A stretch of 64,000 bases of DNA from Pantoea piersonii (GCF_003612015.1 NZ_RARB01000003.1:455673-519672); one strand, 5' to 3'. Shown: positions 53,175-63,544, counted from the first letter of the stretch. A program made the numbers and translations. Notes: generated by a model from the sequence alone, not told the origin.

Positions 53175-54524
53175 ATGCTGGATAAAATTGTCATTGCTAA
53201 CCGCGGTGAAATCGCGCTGCGTATTCTCCGCGCCTGTAAAGAGCTGGGCATCAAGACCGTGGCGGTGCACTCCACTGCAGATCGCGATCTGAAGCATGTG
53301 CTGCTGGCGGACGAAACCGTCTGCATCGGCCCCGCTCAGTCAGTGAAAAGCTACCTCAACATCCCTGCCCTGATCTCCGCCGCCGAGATCACCGGCGCGG
53401 TCGCCATCCATCCCGGCTACGGCTTCCTTTCTGAGAACGCCGATTTTGCCGAGCAGGTTGAGCGTTCCGGCTTTATCTTTATCGGCCCGAAAGCGGACAC
53501 CATTCGCCTGATGGGTGACAAAGTTTCCGCCATTAACGCGATGAAGAAAGCGGGCGTACCGACCGTACCCGGTTCCGACGGTTCGCTGGGTGACGACATG
53601 GAGAAAAACCGCGCTATCGCTAAGCGTATCGGTTATCCGGTCATCATCAAGGCGTCTGGCGGCGGCGGCGGTCGCGGTATGCGCGTCGTGCGCAGCGACA
53701 AAGAGCTCGAGCAGTCCATCAACATGACGAAAGCGGAAGCCAAAGCGGCCTTCAGCAACGACATGGTGTACATGGAGAAGTATCTCGAGAATCCGCGTCA
53801 TATCGAGATTCAGGTGCTGGCCGACGGCCAGGGCAACGCCATCTATCTGGCTGAGCGCGACTGCTCTATGCAGCGTCGCCACCAGAAAGTGGTCGAAGAA
53901 GCACCAGCGCCGGGCATTACGCCGGAACTGCGTCGCTATATCGGCGAACGCTGCTCTAACGCCTGTATCGAAATCGGCTACCGCGGCGCAGGCACCTTCG
54001 AGTTCCTGTATGAAAACGGCGAGTTCTACTTTATCGAGATGAACACCCGTATTCAGGTTGAGCATCCGGTTACCGAGATGATCACCGGCGTGGATCTGAT
54101 TAAAGAGCAGCTGCGTATCGCTGCCGGTCAGCCGCTCTCAATCAAGCAGGAAGATGTGGTGATCCGCGGCCATGCGGTCGAGTGCCGTATCAACGCGGAA
54201 GATCCGAATACCTTCCTGCCGAGCCCGGGCAAAATCACCCGTTTCCACGCGCCGGGCGGCTTTGGCGTCCGCTGGGAATCGCATATTTACGCCGGCTACA
54301 GCGTGCCGCCGTACTATGACTCCATGATCGGCAAGCTGATCTGCTATGGCGAAACCCGCGACGTGGCGATTGCCCGCATGAAGAACGCGCTGGCTGAGCT
54401 GATCATCGACGGCATCAAGACCAACATTGAGCTGCAGATGCGCATCATGTCCGACGAATACTTCCAGCAGGGTGGCACCAACATCCACTATCTGGAGAAG
54501 AAACTCGGCCTGTACGATAAGTAA
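53175..54524 (+). CDS. accC: Biotin carboxylase AccC
   Basis: AccC carboxylates the biotin on AccB using ATP and bicarbonate. The 449-residue ATP-grasp enzyme has the glycine-rich loop [14 protein letters not shown], the [18 protein letters not shown] segment and the catalytic [15 protein letters not shown] block. Length matches E. coli. A clean intrinsic terminator follows within 25 bp of the stop. Confidence 0.98.
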   Translation: MLDKIVIANRGEIALRILRACKELGIKTVAVHSTADRDLKHVLLADETVCIGPAQSVKSYLNIPALISAAEITGAVAIHPGYGFLSENADFAEQVERSGFIFIGPKADTIRLMGDKVSAINAMKKAGVPTVPGSDGSLGDDMEKNRAIAKRIGYPVIIKASGGGGGRGMRVVRSDKELEQSINMTKAEAKAAFSNDMVYMEKYLENPRHIEIQVLADGQGNAIYLAERDCSMQRRHQKVVEEAPAPGITPELRRYIGERCSNACIEIGYRGAGTFEFLYENGEFYFIEMNTRIQVEHPVTEMITGVDLIKEQLRIAAGQPLSIKQEDVVIRGHAVECRINAEDPNTFLPSPGKITRFHAPGGFGVRWESHIYAGYSVPPYYDSMIGKLICYGETRDVAIARMKNALAELIIDGIKTNIELQMRIMSDEYFQQGGTNIHYLEKKLGLYDK

Positions 54525-54545
54525 GCACAGCGCTGACTAATAGCG

Positions 54546-54568
54546 AGGCCGGTGATACCGGCCTTTTT
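54546..54568 (+). terminator. Terminator after accC
   Basis: An 8-bp stem (AGGCCGGT with ACCGGCCT) with a 3-nt loop runs directly into a T5 run. It separates accBC from yhdT-panF. Confidence 0.88.
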
Positions 54569-54595
54569 CATTTTTGTCGCCGTAGAGGTTGCATA

Positions 54596-54838
54596 ATGGA
54601 CTGGCGTTTTCTGCAAGCGAATAAAGAGGCGCGCTGGGCGCTTTACCTGACGCTGGCCTATCTGGCCGTCTGGGGCCTCTCAGCGTGGCTGGGTGGCGAT
54701 GAAACCGGCGTCACCGGCCTGCCGCGCTGGTTTGAACTCTCCTGCGTTTTTGCCCCGCTGCTGTTTATCGTGTTGTGCTGGCTGATGGTACGTCTGGTAT
54801 TCCGCGATATGCCGCTGGAGGATAACGATGGAAAATGA
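54596..54838 (+). CDS. yhdT: YhdT, DUF997 small membrane protein
   Basis: An 80-residue protein with two hydrophobic helices (about 17-35 and 50-70), matching E. coli YhdT. DUF997 proteins are found next to sodium symporters; a helper role for PanF is guessed from this. Its 3' end overlaps panF by 11 nt, which suggests coupled translation. Confidence 0.9.
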   Translation: MDWRFLQANKEARWALYLTLAYLAVWGLSAWLGGDETGVTGLPRWFELSCVFAPLLFIVLCWLMVRLVFRDMPLEDNDGK

Positions 54839-56264
54839 AATCATTCTTCCACTGCTGGCTTACCTGGTGCTGATCGCCGGGCTGTCGGTTTTTGCCATGC
54901 GCAAACAGCGTCAGGGCAATTTTCTCACTGAATACTTTCTTGGCAGCCGATCCATGGGCGGTTTCGTCCTGGCGATGACCATTACCACCACCTATATCAG
55001 CGCCAGCTCTTTTATCGGCGGTCCCGGCGCGGCCTATAAATATGGTCTCGGCTGGGTATTGCTGGCGATGATCCAGGTGCCGGCGGTCTGGCTGTCGCTC
55101 GGCGTATTAGGGAAAAAGTTCGCTATTCTGGCGCGCCGCTATAACGCGGTGACGCTGAACGATATGCTTTACGCCCGCTACCGCAGCACGCTGCTGATCT
55201 GGCTGGCGAGCGTTAGCCTGCTGGTGGCCTTTATCGGCGCGATGACGGTGCAGTTTATTGGCGGCGCGCGTCTGCTGGAGACCGCCGCCGGTATTCCCTA
55301 CGATACCGGCCTGCTGATTTTCGGCGGCACCATCGCGCTCTATACCGCCTTCGGCGGCTTTCGCGCCAGCGTGCTCAACGACGCCATGCAGGGCCTGGTG
55401 ATGCTGGTCGGCACCTTTCTGCTGCTGTTCGCCGTGATCCATCAGGCGGGTGGGCTCGGCACCGCGGTAGATAAACTGCGCGCTATCGATCCGCAGCTGG
55501 TCACGCCGGAAGGCGTCGGTAACGTGATCAATCCGACCTTTCTCAGCTCCTTCGCGGTGCTGGTCTGTTTCGGCGTGATTGGCCTGCCGCATACCGCCGT
55601 GCGCTGTATCTCCTATAAAGACAGCAAAGCGATGCATCGGGGCATTATCCTCGGCACGATCGTAGTCGTCGTGCTCATGCTCGGTATGCATCTGGCCGGC
55701 GCGCTCGGCCGGGCGATCCTGCCGGATCTGGCAATTCCCGATCGTGTGATCCCGACGCTGATGATTACCGTTCTGCCACCGATGGCCGCGGGCGTGTTTC
55801 TCGCCGCGCCGATGGCAGCGATCATGTCGACGATCAACGCGCAGCTGCTGCAGGCCTCCGCTACGCTGATCAAAGATCTCTATTTGCGCATCGCGCCGCG
55901 CCAGAGCGCAAACGAAAAGCGTCTGCGTATGTTGTCCGGCACCATCACCTTTGTGCTAGGCGCGCTGCTGCTGCTGGCGGCATGGAATCCGCCGGATATG
56001 ATTATCTGGCTTAACCTGCTCGCCTTCGGCGGTCTGGAGGCCGTCTTTCTCTGGCCGCTGGTGCTCGGCCTTTACTGGTCGCGCGCCAATGCCGCGGGCG
56101 CCATTTCCGGTATGCTGGTGGGCGCGGGAAGTTACACGCTGCTTGCCAGCCTGAATATTCAATGGGGTGGCTTCCACCCTATCGTTCCGTCATTGACCTT
56201 AAGCCTGCTGGCTTTTCTGGTCGGTAATCTGTTTGGCCGCGCGCCTGATGCTGCGCTGGAATAA
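54828..56264 (+). CDS. panF: Sodium/pantothenate symporter PanF
   Basis: PanF imports pantothenate with sodium. The 478-residue protein has about thirteen membrane helices of the solute:sodium symporter (SSF) family, including the family's [21 protein letters not shown] and [17 protein letters not shown] stretches. Length is near E. coli PanF (483). It sits between yhdT and prmA, as in E. coli; prmA starts 11 bp later. Confidence 0.96.
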   Translation: MENEIILPLLAYLVLIAGLSVFAMRKQRQGNFLTEYFLGSRSMGGFVLAMTITTTYISASSFIGGPGAAYKYGLGWVLLAMIQVPAVWLSLGVLGKKFAILARRYNAVTLNDMLYARYRSTLLIWLASVSLLVAFIGAMTVQFIGGARLLETAAGIPYDTGLLIFGGTIALYTAFGGFRASVLNDAMQGLVMLVGTFLLLFAVIHQAGGLGTAVDKLRAIDPQLVTPEGVGNVINPTFLSSFAVLVCFGVIGLPHTAVRCISYKDSKAMHRGIILGTIVVVVLMLGMHLAGALGRAILPDLAIPDRVIPTLMITVLPPMAAGVFLAAPMAAIMSTINAQLLQASATLIKDLYLRIAPRQSANEKRLRMLSGTITFVLGALLLLAAWNPPDMIIWLNLLAFGGLEAVFLWPLVLGLYWSRANAAGAISGMLVGAGSYTLLASLNIQWGGFHPIVPSLTLSLLAFLVGNLFGRAPDAALE

Positions 56265-56275
56265 AGAGAAACGCT

Positions 56276-57157
56276 ATGCCATGGATTCAAATCAAAATTA
56301 ACAGCACCGGCGAACACGCCGAAACGCTCAGCGATGCCCTGATGGAGAGCGGCGCAGTCTCCGTGACCTTTCAGGATACGCACGATAACCCGGTCTATGA
56401 GCCGCTTCCTGGCGAAACCCGCCTGTGGGGCGATACCGATGTCATCGGCCTCTTTGACGCAGAAACGGACATGGATGATGTAGTGGCGGAGCTGAGCCAG
56501 CATCCGCTGCTGGGATCCGGCTTCCGCCATAAGATCGAACAGATCGAAGATAAAGACTGGGAGCGCGAATGGATGGATAATTTCCATCCCATGCGCTTCG
56601 GCGAGCGGCTGTGGATCTGCCCAAGCTGGCGTGACGTGCCGGATCCTGACGCCGTTAACGTCATGCTCGATCCGGGCATGGCGTTCGGCACCGGCACCCA
56701 TCCGACGACCTCGCTCTGTCTGAGCTGGCTTGACGGGCTGGATCTGGCGGGTAAAACGGTGATCGATTTCGGCTGCGGATCCGGCATTCTGGCAATTGCG
56801 GCGCTGAAGCTGGGCGCGGCGCAGGCGATTGGCATCGATATCGATCCGCAGGCGATCCAGGCGAGCCGCGATAATGCGGAACGCAACGGCGTCGCCGATC
56901 GTCTGTCGCTCTATCTGCCGCACCAGCAGCCAGAGAACCTGCAGGCTGACGTAGTGGTCGCCAACATTCTTGCCGGTCCGCTGCGCGAGCTGGCGCCGCT
57001 GATTAGCGTACTGCCGAAAACAGGCGGACATCTGGGGCTATCAGGCGTGCTGGCCAGCCAGGCGGATGGGGTTTGCGAGGCCTATGCCGATTGTTTCACT
57101 CTCGATCCGGTGGCGGAAAAAGAGGAGTGGTGCCGCATTACCGGCGTACGTCGTTAA
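56276..57157 (+). CDS. prmA: Ribosomal protein L11 methyltransferase PrmA
   Basis: PrmA trimethylates several residues of ribosomal protein L11. The 293-residue protein has an N-terminal L11-binding domain (about 1-60), a flexible linker, and a Rossmann-like SAM domain with [19 protein letters not shown] and [24 protein letters not shown] marks the active-site loop. It probably shares a transcript with panF. Confidence 0.97.
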   Translation: MPWIQIKINSTGEHAETLSDALMESGAVSVTFQDTHDNPVYEPLPGETRLWGDTDVIGLFDAETDMDDVVAELSQHPLLGSGFRHKIEQIEDKDWEREWMDNFHPMRFGERLWICPSWRDVPDPDAVNVMLDPGMAFGTGTHPTTSLCLSWLDGLDLAGKTVIDFGCGSGILAIAALKLGAAQAIGIDIDPQAIQASRDNAERNGVADRLSLYLPHQQPENLQADVVVANILAGPLRELAPLISVLPKTGGHLGLSGVLASQADGVCEAYADCFTLDPVAEKEEWCRITGVRR

Positions 57158-57455
57158 GCGGGCTGACAGGCCAGTTGCCGCTGGCCTGCTATCAGGCGGA
57201 GCACGCGACATGACGGTATAAAGCGAGGTAATTACGTTCAGGCCGCAACGATGTTAGCGCAATAAAGCGCCATCTGGGCGTCATATCTCTGGTTAATTAC
57301 CTGATGTGGCGCTTTTTATGTTGTGATTTACGGCATGGTTTAAGAAAAATTTTTGTTCACAATTTCAGCGTATTTTTTTAATGCATTGAATTTTAATGGA
57401 AATTAAAAAATTGGCCGCTGTTTGACCTGCTTTCTTCCATTATTTACGGCGAATT
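57158..57455. other. prmA-dusB gap: hairpins and upstream Fis-like site
   Basis: Just after prmA a perfect 8-bp hairpin without a T-run lies at 57167-57188 (CAGGCCAG/CTGGCCTG). A second, wide-looped repeat (57264-57272 with 57307-57315, AAAGCGCCA/TGGCGCTTT) runs into T residues and may be the terminator. An AT-rich tract follows, with a Fis-like site at 57344-57358 (one mismatch to GNNYAWWWWWTRNNC). No gene is seen. Confidence 0.55.
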
Positions 57456-57499
57456 GTTCAAAGTTTGGCCTTTCATCTTCGGTAAAAAATGCGTAATAT
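57456..57499 (+). promoter_or_regulatory. dusB-fis promoter with Fis site
   Basis: A -35 TTCATC (57472-57477), a 16-bp spacer and a -10 TAATAT (57494-57499) are followed by a GC-rich discriminator (ACGCCGCC). This closely resembles the E. coli fis promoter, which is under stringent and growth-rate control. A Fis-like site (57456-57470, one mismatch) is centred about 43 bp upstream of the expected start, matching the autorepression site known in E. coli. Confidence 0.85.
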
Positions 57500-57536
57500 A
57501 CGCCGCCTTGCGAACAGTTACGGTCACTTCTTCTTC

Positions 57537-58502
57537 ATGCGCATTGGACACCACCAGCTTCGTAATCGACTCATTGCTGCGCCGATGGCCGGGATCACCG
57601 ATAAGCCATTCCGCACCCTCTGTTTTGAGAACGGCGCCGGTATGGCGGTCTCCGAGATGCTGTCATCTAACCCTGAAGTCTGGGCGAGTGACAAATCCCG
57701 TTTGCGTATGGTGCACAGTGACGAGCCCGGTGTTCGCGCCGTGCAGATTGCAGGTTGCGATCCTGATGATATGGCCGCCGCCGCGCGCATTAATGTGGCG
57801 TCTGGCGCGCAGATCATCGATATCAACATGGGCTGCCCGGCCAAGAAAGTGAATCGTAAGATGGCAGGCTCAGCGCTGCTGCAGTATCCCGAGCTGGTGA
57901 AGTCTATTCTCACCGCCGTGGTTAACGCAGTGGATGTGCCCGTTACGCTGAAGATTCGCACCGGCTGGGATCCGGAAAACCGTAACTGTGTAGAGATTGC
58001 CCAATTGGCTGAACGCTGTGGCGTTCAGGCCCTGACGATACATGGACGCACTCGTGCCTGCCTGTTCAACGGGGAAGCTGAATACGACAGCATTCGGACA
58101 GTTAAGCAGAGTGTCACCATTCCCGTTATCGCGAATGGCGACATAACTGACCCGCATAAAGCCAGAGCCGTGCTTGACTATACGGGGGCGGATGCCCTGA
58201 TGATAGGCCGCGCGGCTCAGGGAAGACCGTGGATCTTCCGGGAAATCCAGCATTATCTGGACACTGGGGAGCTGCTTGCGCCGCTGCCGCTGGCAGAGGT
58301 GAAGCGTATGCTCGTTACGCATATACGTGAGCTGCACGACTTTTATGGTCCAGGCAAGGGATACCGTATAGCGCGAAAGCACGTCTCCTGGTATTTGCAG
58401 GAGCATGCCCCTAATGACCAGTTTCGGCGCACATTCAACGCCATAGAGGATGCCAGCGAACAGCTGGAGGCGTTGGAGGCATACTTCGAAAATCTTGCGT
58501 AA
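57537..58502 (+). CDS. dusB: tRNA-dihydrouridine synthase B
   Basis: DusB reduces uridine to dihydrouridine in the tRNA D-loop using FMN and NADPH. The 321-residue protein has [15 protein letters not shown], the catalytic Cys100 in [15 protein letters not shown], and the FMN-binding ANGDITDP and [13 protein letters not shown] motifs. The ATG at 57537 is chosen because it gives the E. coli length and N-terminus (MRIG); an ATG at 57489 lies within the -10 to start-site region and cannot be used. fis follows after 24 bp. Confidence 0.97.
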   Translation: MRIGHHQLRNRLIAAPMAGITDKPFRTLCFENGAGMAVSEMLSSNPEVWASDKSRLRMVHSDEPGVRAVQIAGCDPDDMAAAARINVASGAQIIDINMGCPAKKVNRKMAGSALLQYPELVKSILTAVVNAVDVPVTLKIRTGWDPENRNCVEIAQLAERCGVQALTIHGRTRACLFNGEAEYDSIRTVKQSVTIPVIANGDITDPHKARAVLDYTGADALMIGRAAQGRPWIFREIQHYLDTGELLAPLPLAEVKRMLVTHIRELHDFYGPGKGYRIARKHVSWYLQEHAPNDQFRRTFNAIEDASEQLEALEAYFENLA

Positions 58503-58526
58503 ACGAAATAAAGAGCTGAAAGAACT

Positions 58527-58823
58527 ATGTTCGAACAACGCGTAAATTCTGACGTACTGACCGTTTCTACCGTTAACTCACAGGATCAGGTGACGCAAAA
58601 GCCACTGCGTGATTCGGTTAAACAGGCACTGAAGAACTATTTTGCTCAACTGAACGGTCAGGATGTTAATGACCTCTATGAGCTGGTACTGGCTGAAGTC
58701 GAGCAGCCACTGTTGGACATGGTGATGCAGTATACCCGTGGCAACCAGACCCGTGCTGCGCTGATGATGGGTATCAACCGTGGTACTCTGCGTAAGAAAC
58801 TGAAAAAATACGGCATGAACTGA
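58527..58823 (+). CDS. fis: Nucleoid protein Fis
   Basis: Fis bends DNA, activates rRNA and tRNA promoters and shapes the nucleoid in fast growth. The 98-residue protein is essentially the E. coli sequence, with the flexible beta-hairpin arms (about 10-25) and a C-terminal helix-turn-helix (about 74-95, [20 protein letters not shown]). It is cotranscribed with dusB from the promoter upstream of that gene and ends in a strong terminator. Confidence 0.99.
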
Positions 58824-58845
58824 TTTTTAGTTGATGCGGTAAATG

Positions 58846-58872
58846 ACGCCAGCCTGAGTGCTGGCGTTTTTA
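58846..58872 (+). terminator. Terminator after fis
   Basis: An 8-bp stem (ACGCCAGC with GCTGGCGT), a 6-nt loop and a T-rich run end the dusB-fis transcript, 22 bp past the fis stop. Confidence 0.9.
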
Positions 58873-59138
58873 TTGGTACAGGTTTTGCGGTAGCGCCTGA
58901 AGCGGTGAAACAAATGCCGCAGGATGGTAACCTTAGTTGCAATCGCGCCAGTGAAAATTACCCGCGTATTTATTCCCTCTTATTTCTCCGATAGCCTGCT
59001 TTTTCTCCGGCCTCCTTTGCCGCCACGCCAGCGCTGACGCCAGCCCAGTGATCTGCGTTCGCGAAAAACGTAACGTGTTTCTGGCTTACATTCTGTCCTG
59101 AGCTTTGGCTCACATTGCTTCCATATAGTGAAACTATT

Positions 59139-59185
59139 TGCACTAATTGTGATCGAGGCGACTCGCTTTGCTTCCTTTTGGTGCG
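59139..59185 (+). promoter_or_regulatory. Two NtrC-like sites upstream of aapJ
   Basis: Compared with TGCACYAAAWTGGTGCA, the left half of a site is perfect at 59139 (TGCACTAA) and the right half is strong at 59169-59185 (ending TGGTGCG). Their starts are 30 bp apart, three helical turns, and they lie about 75-120 bp ahead of a sigma-54 promoter. This is the classical enhancer layout; each single site is imperfect. The rest of the fis-aapJ gap (58873-59369) shows no convincing gene; a 64-codon frame at 59115-59309 is not called. Confidence 0.55.
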
Positions 59186-59259
59186 CGATAGTAGCGCTGC
59201 TCTCCCACTACTTCAGATTAATAAGAGATCTCTCAAGCCCACTCGAGTTTCTGCAAACC

Positions 59260-59275
59260 TGGCACCAGCTTTGCA
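59260..59275 (+). promoter_or_regulatory. Sigma-54 promoter of the aap operon
   Basis: TGGCAC at -24 and TTGCA at -12 with the correct 5-bp spacing match the RpoN consensus. It lies about 95 bp before the aapJ ATG. It predicts nitrogen-limitation control of the amino-acid transporter. Confidence 0.8.
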
Positions 59276-59369
59276 GAGCTATGCGTGGCTGACCGCCACA
59301 GACAGGTAATAGCGCGCTGCAGAGTGCGCATCAAACATAACAAAATAATTACGCCACACAGGATGCTTT

Positions 59370-60395
59370 ATGAAAAAGATGATGCTCTCTACGCTGGTCG
59401 CCGCCGCTGCGCTCTTCGCGGTAACTCAGCAGGCGCACGCCGGCACCACGCTGGATGCAATTAAGAAGAAAGGTTTTGTGCAGTGCGGTATCAGCGATGG
59501 GCTGCCGGGCTTCTCCTACGCCGACGCCAGCGGCAAATTCTCCGGCATTGACGTCGACGTTTGCCGCGCGGCCGCGGCCGCTGTTTTCGGCGACGCCAGT
59601 AAGGTGAAATATACGCCGCTGACCGCGAAAGAGCGTTTCACCGCACTGCAGTCAGGCGAAGTAGACATCCTGTCACGCAACACTACCTGGACCTCGTCGC
59701 GCGACGGCGGAATGGGCTTCCTGTTCGCCGGCGTGAATTACTATGACGGCATCGGCTTTTTGACTCACCAGAAAGCAGGCCTGAAGAGCGCGAAAGAGCT
59801 GGACGGCGCGACCGTCTGTATTCAGGCGGGCACCGATACGGAACTTAACGTGGCTGACTTTTTCAAAGCCAACAAGATGCAATATACCCCGGTGACTTTC
59901 GACCGCTCTGATGAATCCGCCAAAGCGCTGGACAGCGGCCGCTGCGATACCCTGGCTTCCGATCAGTCTCAGCTCTATGCGCTGCGCATCAAACTCGGTA
60001 AGCCGGATGATTTTATCGTTCTGCCGGAAGTCATCTCGAAAGAACCGCTGGGCCCGGTCGTACGTCGCGGCGACGATGACTGGTTCACCATTGTTAAGTG
60101 GTCGCTCTACGCCATGCTGAACGCTGAAGAGATGGGCATCAACTCGAAGAACGTCGACCAGATGACGGCTAAGCCAACCACGCCGGATATGGCACACCTG
60201 CTGGGCGCGGAAGGCGACTTTGGCAAAGACCTGAAGCTCGACAACAAGTGGGCTTATAACATCATTAAGCAGGTCGGCAACTACCAGGAAGTCTTCGACC
60301 GCAACGTGGGCAAAGATAGCGCGCTGAAGATCGCGCGCGGTCAGAATGCGTTGTGGAATCAGGGCGGCATTCAGTACGCCCCGCCGGTCCGCTAA
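59370..60395 (+). CDS. aapJ: General L-amino-acid ABC transporter, periplasmic binding protein
   Basis: AapJ (E. coli YhdW) binds amino acids in the periplasm for the AapQMP importer. The 341-residue protein has a signal peptide cleaved near residue 24 (QQAHAG) and a type-2 binding-protein fold (FVQCGISDGLPGFSYADASG, SGEVDILSRNTTWTSSRD, CDTLASDQSQLYALR). The family takes up many L-amino acids, including glutamate. The gene here is intact, while the E. coli K-12 copy is often listed as a pseudogene. A strong hairpin separates it from aapQ. Confidence 0.94.
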   Translation: MKKMMLSTLVAAAALFAVTQQAHAGTTLDAIKKKGFVQCGISDGLPGFSYADASGKFSGIDVDVCRAAAAAVFGDASKVKYTPLTAKERFTALQSGEVDILSRNTTWTSSRDGGMGFLFAGVNYYDGIGFLTHQKAGLKSAKELDGATVCIQAGTDTELNVADFFKANKMQYTPVTFDRSDESAKALDSGRCDTLASDQSQLYALRIKLGKPDDFIVLPEVISKEPLGPVVRRGDDDWFTIVKWSLYAMLNAEEMGINSKNVDQMTAKPTTPDMAHLLGAEGDFGKDLKLDNKWAYNIIKQVGNYQEVFDRNVGKDSALKIARGQNALWNQGGIQYAPPVR

Positions 60396-60410
60396 TCAAC
60401 GATGTTAACG

Positions 60411-60433
60411 GGACGCCGCGCCGCGCGGCGTCC
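60411..60433 (+). other. 10-bp perfect hairpin between aapJ and aapQ
   Basis: A perfect 10-bp GC-rich stem (GGACGCCGCG and complement) with a 3-nt loop lies 15 bp after the aapJ stop. A short T-run (GTTTTG) occurs about 8 bp later. Such hairpins after binding-protein genes protect the 5' message or partly terminate, so that the binding protein is made in excess of the membrane subunits. Confidence 0.65.
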
Positions 60434-60462
60434 TGCCTGCGTTTTGTCTCTGAGGTTTCAAC

Positions 60463-61641
60463 ATGTCACAACGCCCAAGCGTGAAAAGGGACATTTCATT
60501 CGGTAATCCCGCGGTTCGCGCCTGGCTTTACCAGATTATCGCCGTCGTCGCGGTAGTGGCCGTGGTGGGTTATCTGATCCACAACACGATAATCAACCTT
60601 GCCAGCCGCGGCATCACGTCCGGATTTGGCTTTCTTGAACGCAGCGCCGGTTTCGGCATTATTCAGCATCTGATCGACTACACCGAAGGCGATACCTACG
60701 CACGCGTCTTCCTGGTTGGCCTGACCAACACCCTGCTGGTTTCTGCGCTCTGCATCGTTTTCGCTTCGCTGCTGGGTTTTTTTATTGGCCTGGCGCGTCT
60801 GTCGGATAACTGGCTGTTGCGCAAGCTTTCAACTATCTATATCGAAACGTTCCGCAATATTCCGCCGCTGCTGCAGATCTTCTTCTGGTACTTCGCGGTA
60901 TTACGTAACCTTCCCGGCCCGCGTCAGGCGTTAAGCGCGTTCGATCTCGCCTTTATCAGCAATCGCGGCCTCTACGTCCCCTGCCCGCAATATGCGCCCG
61001 GCTCCTGGCCGTTTATCATCGCGCTGGCGCTGGCGGCCGCAGGCAGCTATGCGCTGTTCCGCTATCACCGCCGGTATCAGCTCAAGACCGGCCAGCTGCG
61101 CCGTACCTGGCCTGCGGCTATCGCTATGCTGGTGCTGTTTCCTGCTGTGGCGCATCTGGGTTTTGGCGCGGCCACGCACTGGGACCTGCCGACGCTGCAC
61201 GGTTTTAACTTCCGCGGCGGCTTCGTGATGATCCCTGAGCTGGCGGCGCTTACCCTGGCGCTTTCTGTCTATACCTCCTCGTTTATCGCTGAGGTGATCC
61301 GCGCCGGCATCCAGTCCGTGCCGCACGGCCAGCACGAAGCCGCTCGCTCGCTGGGGCTGCCTAATCCGGTAACGCTGCGCCAGGTCATTATCCCGCAGGC
61401 GATGCGCGTTATTATTCCGCCGCTTACCAGCCAGTATCTCAATATCGTGAAAAACTCCTCGCTGGCCGCGGCCATCGGCTATCCCGATATGGTGTCGCTG
61501 TTTGCCGGTACGGTGCTGAACCAGACCGGCCAGGCGATCGAAACCATTGCCATCACCATGGGGGTCTATCTGGTGATTAGCCTGGTAATTTCACTGCTGA
61601 TGAATATCTATAACCGCAAAATTGCGCTGGTTGAGCGCTAA
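60463..61641 (+). CDS. aapQ: General L-amino-acid ABC transporter, permease AapQ
   Basis: AapQ (E. coli YhdX) is one of the two membrane subunits. The 392-residue protein has about eight hydrophobic helices and a long insert (about 165-260) typical of AapQ. The binding-protein-dependent permease loop is near the C-terminus (GQHEAARSLGLPNPVTLRQVIIPQA). It is followed by aapM after 9 bp. Confidence 0.95.
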   Translation: MSQRPSVKRDISFGNPAVRAWLYQIIAVVAVVAVVGYLIHNTIINLASRGITSGFGFLERSAGFGIIQHLIDYTEGDTYARVFLVGLTNTLLVSALCIVFASLLGFFIGLARLSDNWLLRKLSTIYIETFRNIPPLLQIFFWYFAVLRNLPGPRQALSAFDLAFISNRGLYVPCPQYAPGSWPFIIALALAAAGSYALFRYHRRYQLKTGQLRRTWPAAIAMLVLFPAVAHLGFGAATHWDLPTLHGFNFRGGFVMIPELAALTLALSVYTSSFIAEVIRAGIQSVPHGQHEAARSLGLPNPVTLRQVIIPQAMRVIIPPLTSQYLNIVKNSSLAAAIGYPDMVSLFAGTVLNQTGQAIETIAITMGVYLVISLVISLLMNIYNRKIALVER

Positions 61642-61650
61642 GAGAACGGG

Positions 61651-62757
61651 ATGACGATGTCTGTTACCACACACGAAACCTCGCCGGTTGCTACGTCGCC
61701 GCTGAGACGCGCCTGGGGCTGGGCGCGTAAAAATCTTTTTTCCAGCTGGTTCAATACGCTGCTGACGTTGTTCTGCCTCTGGCTGATGTGGCAGGTGATC
61801 CCGCCCGCGCTGGAGTGGCTGGTGTTCCAGGCGAACTGGGTGGGTGAGACGCGTGCCGACTGCACCAAAGAGGGCGCATGCTGGGTATTTATCCATGCGC
61901 GTTTCGGCCAGTTTATGTATGGACTCTATCCGCACGAGCTGCGATGGCGTATTAATCTGGCGCTGATAGCTGGCGTAGCCTCTCTTATCCCAATGTTTAT
62001 GAAATCTCTGCCGCAACGTGGCCGCTACATTGCCTGCTGGGCGGTGCTTTATCCTCTCACCGTCTGGGTGCTGATGTCTGGCGGCCTTCTGGGGCTGGAG
62101 CATGTCGAAACACGCCAGTGGGGCGGACTGACATTAACGCTGATTATCGCCGCCGTCGGGATCGCCGGCGCATTGCCGCTGGGTATTCTGCTGGCGCTGG
62201 GACGCCGCTCGCGGATGCCGGTAGTGCGAACGCTATCGATCATTTTTATTGAGTTCTGGCGCGGCGTGCCGCTGATTACCGTGCTGTTTATGTCATCGGT
62301 CATGCTGCCGCTGTTTATGTCGGAAGGAACCAGTATCGATAAGCTGGTGCGCGCGCTGGTTGGGGTGATTCTGTTCCAGTCGGCCTACGTGGCCGAAGTG
62401 GTACGCGGCGGCTTACAGGCGTTGCCGAAAGGCCAGTATGAGGCGGCGGAATCGCTGGCGCTTGGCTACTGGAAAACCCAGGTGCTGGTGATTTTACCGC
62501 AGGCGTTGAAGCTCACTATTCCTGGCCTGGTGAACACCATTATTGCGTTGTTTAAGGATACCAGCCTGGTGATCATCATCGGTCTGTTCGACCTTTTCAG
62601 CAGCGTGCAGCAGGCCACTGTCGATCCCGCCTGGCTGGGCATGTCGACGGAAGGCTATGTTTTTGCCGCGCTGGTCTACTGGATTTTCTGTTTTAGCATG
62701 TCGCGCTATAGCCAGCATCTGGAGAAGCGCTTTCACACCGGGCGTAAATCGCACTGA
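61651..62757 (+). CDS. aapM: General L-amino-acid ABC transporter, permease AapM
   Basis: AapM (E. coli YhdY) pairs with AapQ in the membrane. The 368-residue protein has several membrane helices and the EAA loop ([27 protein letters not shown] region). Two nearby ATGs (61651 and 61657) could serve; the first is taken, but the second is equally possible. Identity is clear from the long conserved C-terminal half. Confidence 0.94.
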   Translation: MTMSVTTHETSPVATSPLRRAWGWARKNLFSSWFNTLLTLFCLWLMWQVIPPALEWLVFQANWVGETRADCTKEGACWVFIHARFGQFMYGLYPHELRWRINLALIAGVASLIPMFMKSLPQRGRYIACWAVLYPLTVWVLMSGGLLGLEHVETRQWGGLTLTLIIAAVGIAGALPLGILLALGRRSRMPVVRTLSIIFIEFWRGVPLITVLFMSSVMLPLFMSEGTSIDKLVRALVGVILFQSAYVAEVVRGGLQALPKGQYEAAESLALGYWKTQVLVILPQALKLTIPGLVNTIIALFKDTSLVIIIGLFDLFSSVQQATVDPAWLGMSTEGYVFAALVYWIFCFSMSRYSQHLEKRFHTGRKSH

Positions 62758-62765
62758 GGTTTTCC

Positions 62766-63524
62766 ATGACACAAAATTTGCATCACGATTCAGCTTTAAT
62801 GATTTCGCTCGAGAACGTGAATAAGTGGTACGGGCAGTTTCATGTTCTGAAAGACATTAACCTGCAGGTGAAACCGCGAGAACGCATCGTACTATGCGGT
62901 CCTTCCGGTTCCGGTAAGTCCACGACGATTCGCTGTATCAACCATCTGGAAGAGCATCAGCAAGGACGTATCGTGGTCGACGGCATCCATCTTAATGATG
63001 ATGTGCGTAATATTGAGCGCGTACGGACTGAAGTCGGTATGGTGTTTCAGCATTTTAATCTTTTCCCACATCTGACCGTTTTACAGAACTGTACTCTGGC
63101 CCCCATCTGGGTGCGCAAGACAGCGAAAAAAGAGGCTGAAGAGCTGGCGATGCATTATCTGCAGCGCGTGCGAATTGCAGAACATGCGCATAAGTTTCCG
63201 GGGCAGCTCTCCGGTGGACAGCAACAGCGCGTGGCGATCGCGCGCTCGCTCTGTATGAAGCCGAAAATTATGCTGTTTGATGAGCCAACCTCAGCGCTGG
63301 ATCCGGAGATGGTTAAAGAGGTGCTGGATACCATGATAGGGCTGGCGGAAGATGGCATGACGATGCTGTGCGTTACTCATGAGATGGGCTTTGCCCGCAC
63401 CGTCGCTGATCGCGTGATCTTTATGGATCGCGGCGAGATCGTGGAAATGGCGCCGCCGCAGACCTTTTTCTCAAACCCTGTGTCCGAGCGTACGCGTGCG
63501 TTTTTATCGCAGGTTATTCATTAA
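62766..63524 (+). CDS. aapP: General L-amino-acid ABC transporter, ATPase AapP
   Basis: AapP (E. coli YhdZ) is the ATPase that powers the AapQM permease. The 252-residue protein has Walker [10 protein letters not shown], the Q-loop [10 protein letters not shown], the signature LSGGQQQR, Walker [15 protein letters not shown] and the switch His (CVTHEMGFA). It starts 8 bp after aapM and ends the operon, with a terminator 21 bp later. Confidence 0.96.
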   Translation: MTQNLHHDSALMISLENVNKWYGQFHVLKDINLQVKPRERIVLCGPSGSGKSTTIRCINHLEEHQQGRIVVDGIHLNDDVRNIERVRTEVGMVFQHFNLFPHLTVLQNCTLAPIWVRKTAKKEAEELAMHYLQRVRIAEHAHKFPGQLSGGQQQRVAIARSLCMKPKIMLFDEPTSALDPEMVKEVLDTMIGLAEDGMTMLCVTHEMGFARTVADRVIFMDRGEIVEMAPPQTFFSNPVSERTRAFLSQVIH

Positions 63525-63544
63525 CGACGGCCAACAGATCGACG

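Noticed and set aside
59115..59309. A 64-codon frame in the fis-aapJ gap
   Set aside because: No ribosome binding site or family resemblance, and it covers the NtrC-like sites and the sigma-54 promoter.
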